Assembly: GCF_900167255.1 (NCBI RefSeq)
Contig: NZ_FUYB01000015.1
Coordinates: 41,871-105,870 of the forward strand
Source: Thiothrix eikelboomii
GTDB lineage: Bacteria > Pseudomonadota > Gammaproteobacteria > Thiotrichales > Thiotrichaceae
Direction: 5' to 3'
Length of the DNA stretch: 64,000 nucleotides
Part shown: positions 63,762 to 64,000 of the stretch, piece by piece
How positions within the stretch are numbered: position 1 is the first letter of the stretch
Layout: every line of letters starts with the position of its first letter
Position numbers and translations under genes: made by a program
The notes under the pieces: generated by a model
What the model saw: the letters and a program-made list of their open reading frames with translations, nothing else
Databases searched by the model: none
Told to the model about the DNA's origin: nothing

Positions 63762-64000
63762 GTTTGAATGTTTCCCTGTTTGAGAAGGGATTAAGACGAT
63801 GGACTCAGCAGAGAGCGATATAAACCGCTGTTTGAATGTTTCCCTGTTTGAGAAGGGATTAAGACAACGCAGGATGTTGTTATAGACAAAACGCACGTTT
63901 GAATGTTTCCCTGTTTGAGAAGGGATTAAGACATGATGTCCTCGAACGTGGTTTCAAAATCGTCGTTTGAATGTTTCCCTGTTTGAGAAGGGATTAAGAC
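63762..64000 (+). CRISPR. CRISPR array, four repeats visible, continuing past the right edge
   Basis: Four identical 36-bp repeats begin at 63762, 63830, 63897 and 63965, starting GTTTGAATG and ending GGGATTAAGAC. The inner arms TCCCT and AGGGA can form the short hairpin Cas6 recognises. The three spacers are 32, 31 and 32 bp (63798-63829, 63866-63896, 63933-63964) and share no sequence. The ATTAAGAC end and leader position set transcription to the right. Spacers of 31-32 bp are short for type III and typical for type I, so subtype is open. Confidence 0.97.

Overview
The window reads as chromosome of a gammaproteobacterium. DUF3461, PilU, QueG, GlnE, RsuA, YbiT and HrpA all look gammaproteobacterial. 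The GTAG-footed palindromes with a RAYT transposase, the CRISPR/Cas6 locus, glcB and the mid-range GC suggest the Thiothrix/Thiolinea/Thiofilum group (Thiotrichales). That placement is inference from gene content, not from a marker gene. No rRNA or tRNA gene was seen.

Layout. 1-6.9 kb: a truncated unknown exported protein, an antitoxin-like UPF0175 gene with a decayed DUF3368/PIN partner, a DUF1615 protein, the ABC-F protein YbiT with two small followers, and a sirtuin. 7.1-15.7 kb: a type I restriction-modification operon, hsdM - repeat ORF - hsdS - fic - RAYT transposase - hsdR. It is saturated with one palindromic element, found both between genes and in frame inside three of them. 15.7-25.1 kb: OsmC, HrpA, and a six-gene lipid-modification operon on the minus strand (NTF2-like, SDR, FAD oxidoreductase, DUF1365, Cfa, DUF2878). 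25.2-27.2 kb: a histidine kinase and response regulator arranged tail to tail. 27.4-30.9 kb: DUF3461, Ca/Na antiporter, DUF1428, LprI-like and EamA genes. 31.3-36.8 kb: a complete dppABCDF-type peptide ABC operon, converging on glnE. 39.7-46.7 kb: a higBA toxin-antitoxin pair, a FemAB/GNAT-like protein, amiC, tsaE, nnr, queG and a small lipoprotein. 46.8-57.8 kb: pdxH, a DUF3298 lipoprotein with a D-Ala-D-Ala dipeptidase, a CobH-like protein, uvrD, UPF0178, pilU, a patatin-type outer-membrane autotransporter, rsuA and DUF2189. 57.9-64 kb: cytochrome P450, malate synthase G, vapBC, cas6 and the first four repeats of a CRISPR array that runs off the window.

The most unusual region is the type I R-M operon. 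Seventeen copies of a roughly 28-bp palindrome with a GTAG foot lie in it. One is inside hsdM, nine form a 51-bp-period array inside the RAYT gene, four form a 54-bp-period array inside hsdR, and three are intergenic. Both array periods are multiples of three, so reading frames stay open and a recurrent peptide (core VGANNHLPL) is added to three proteins. Between hsdM and hsdS lies a separate array of about 21 decamers, with a period close to one turn of B-DNA, bridged by an ORF that overlaps both neighbours. The RAYT gene overlaps hsdR by 8 bp. This looks like a REP/RAYT system living within, and remodelling, a restriction operon.

Defence and stability functions are otherwise scattered: three toxin-antitoxin loci (one decayed), the R-M system with an embedded Fic protein, and the CRISPR locus with a Cas6 nuclease at the right edge.
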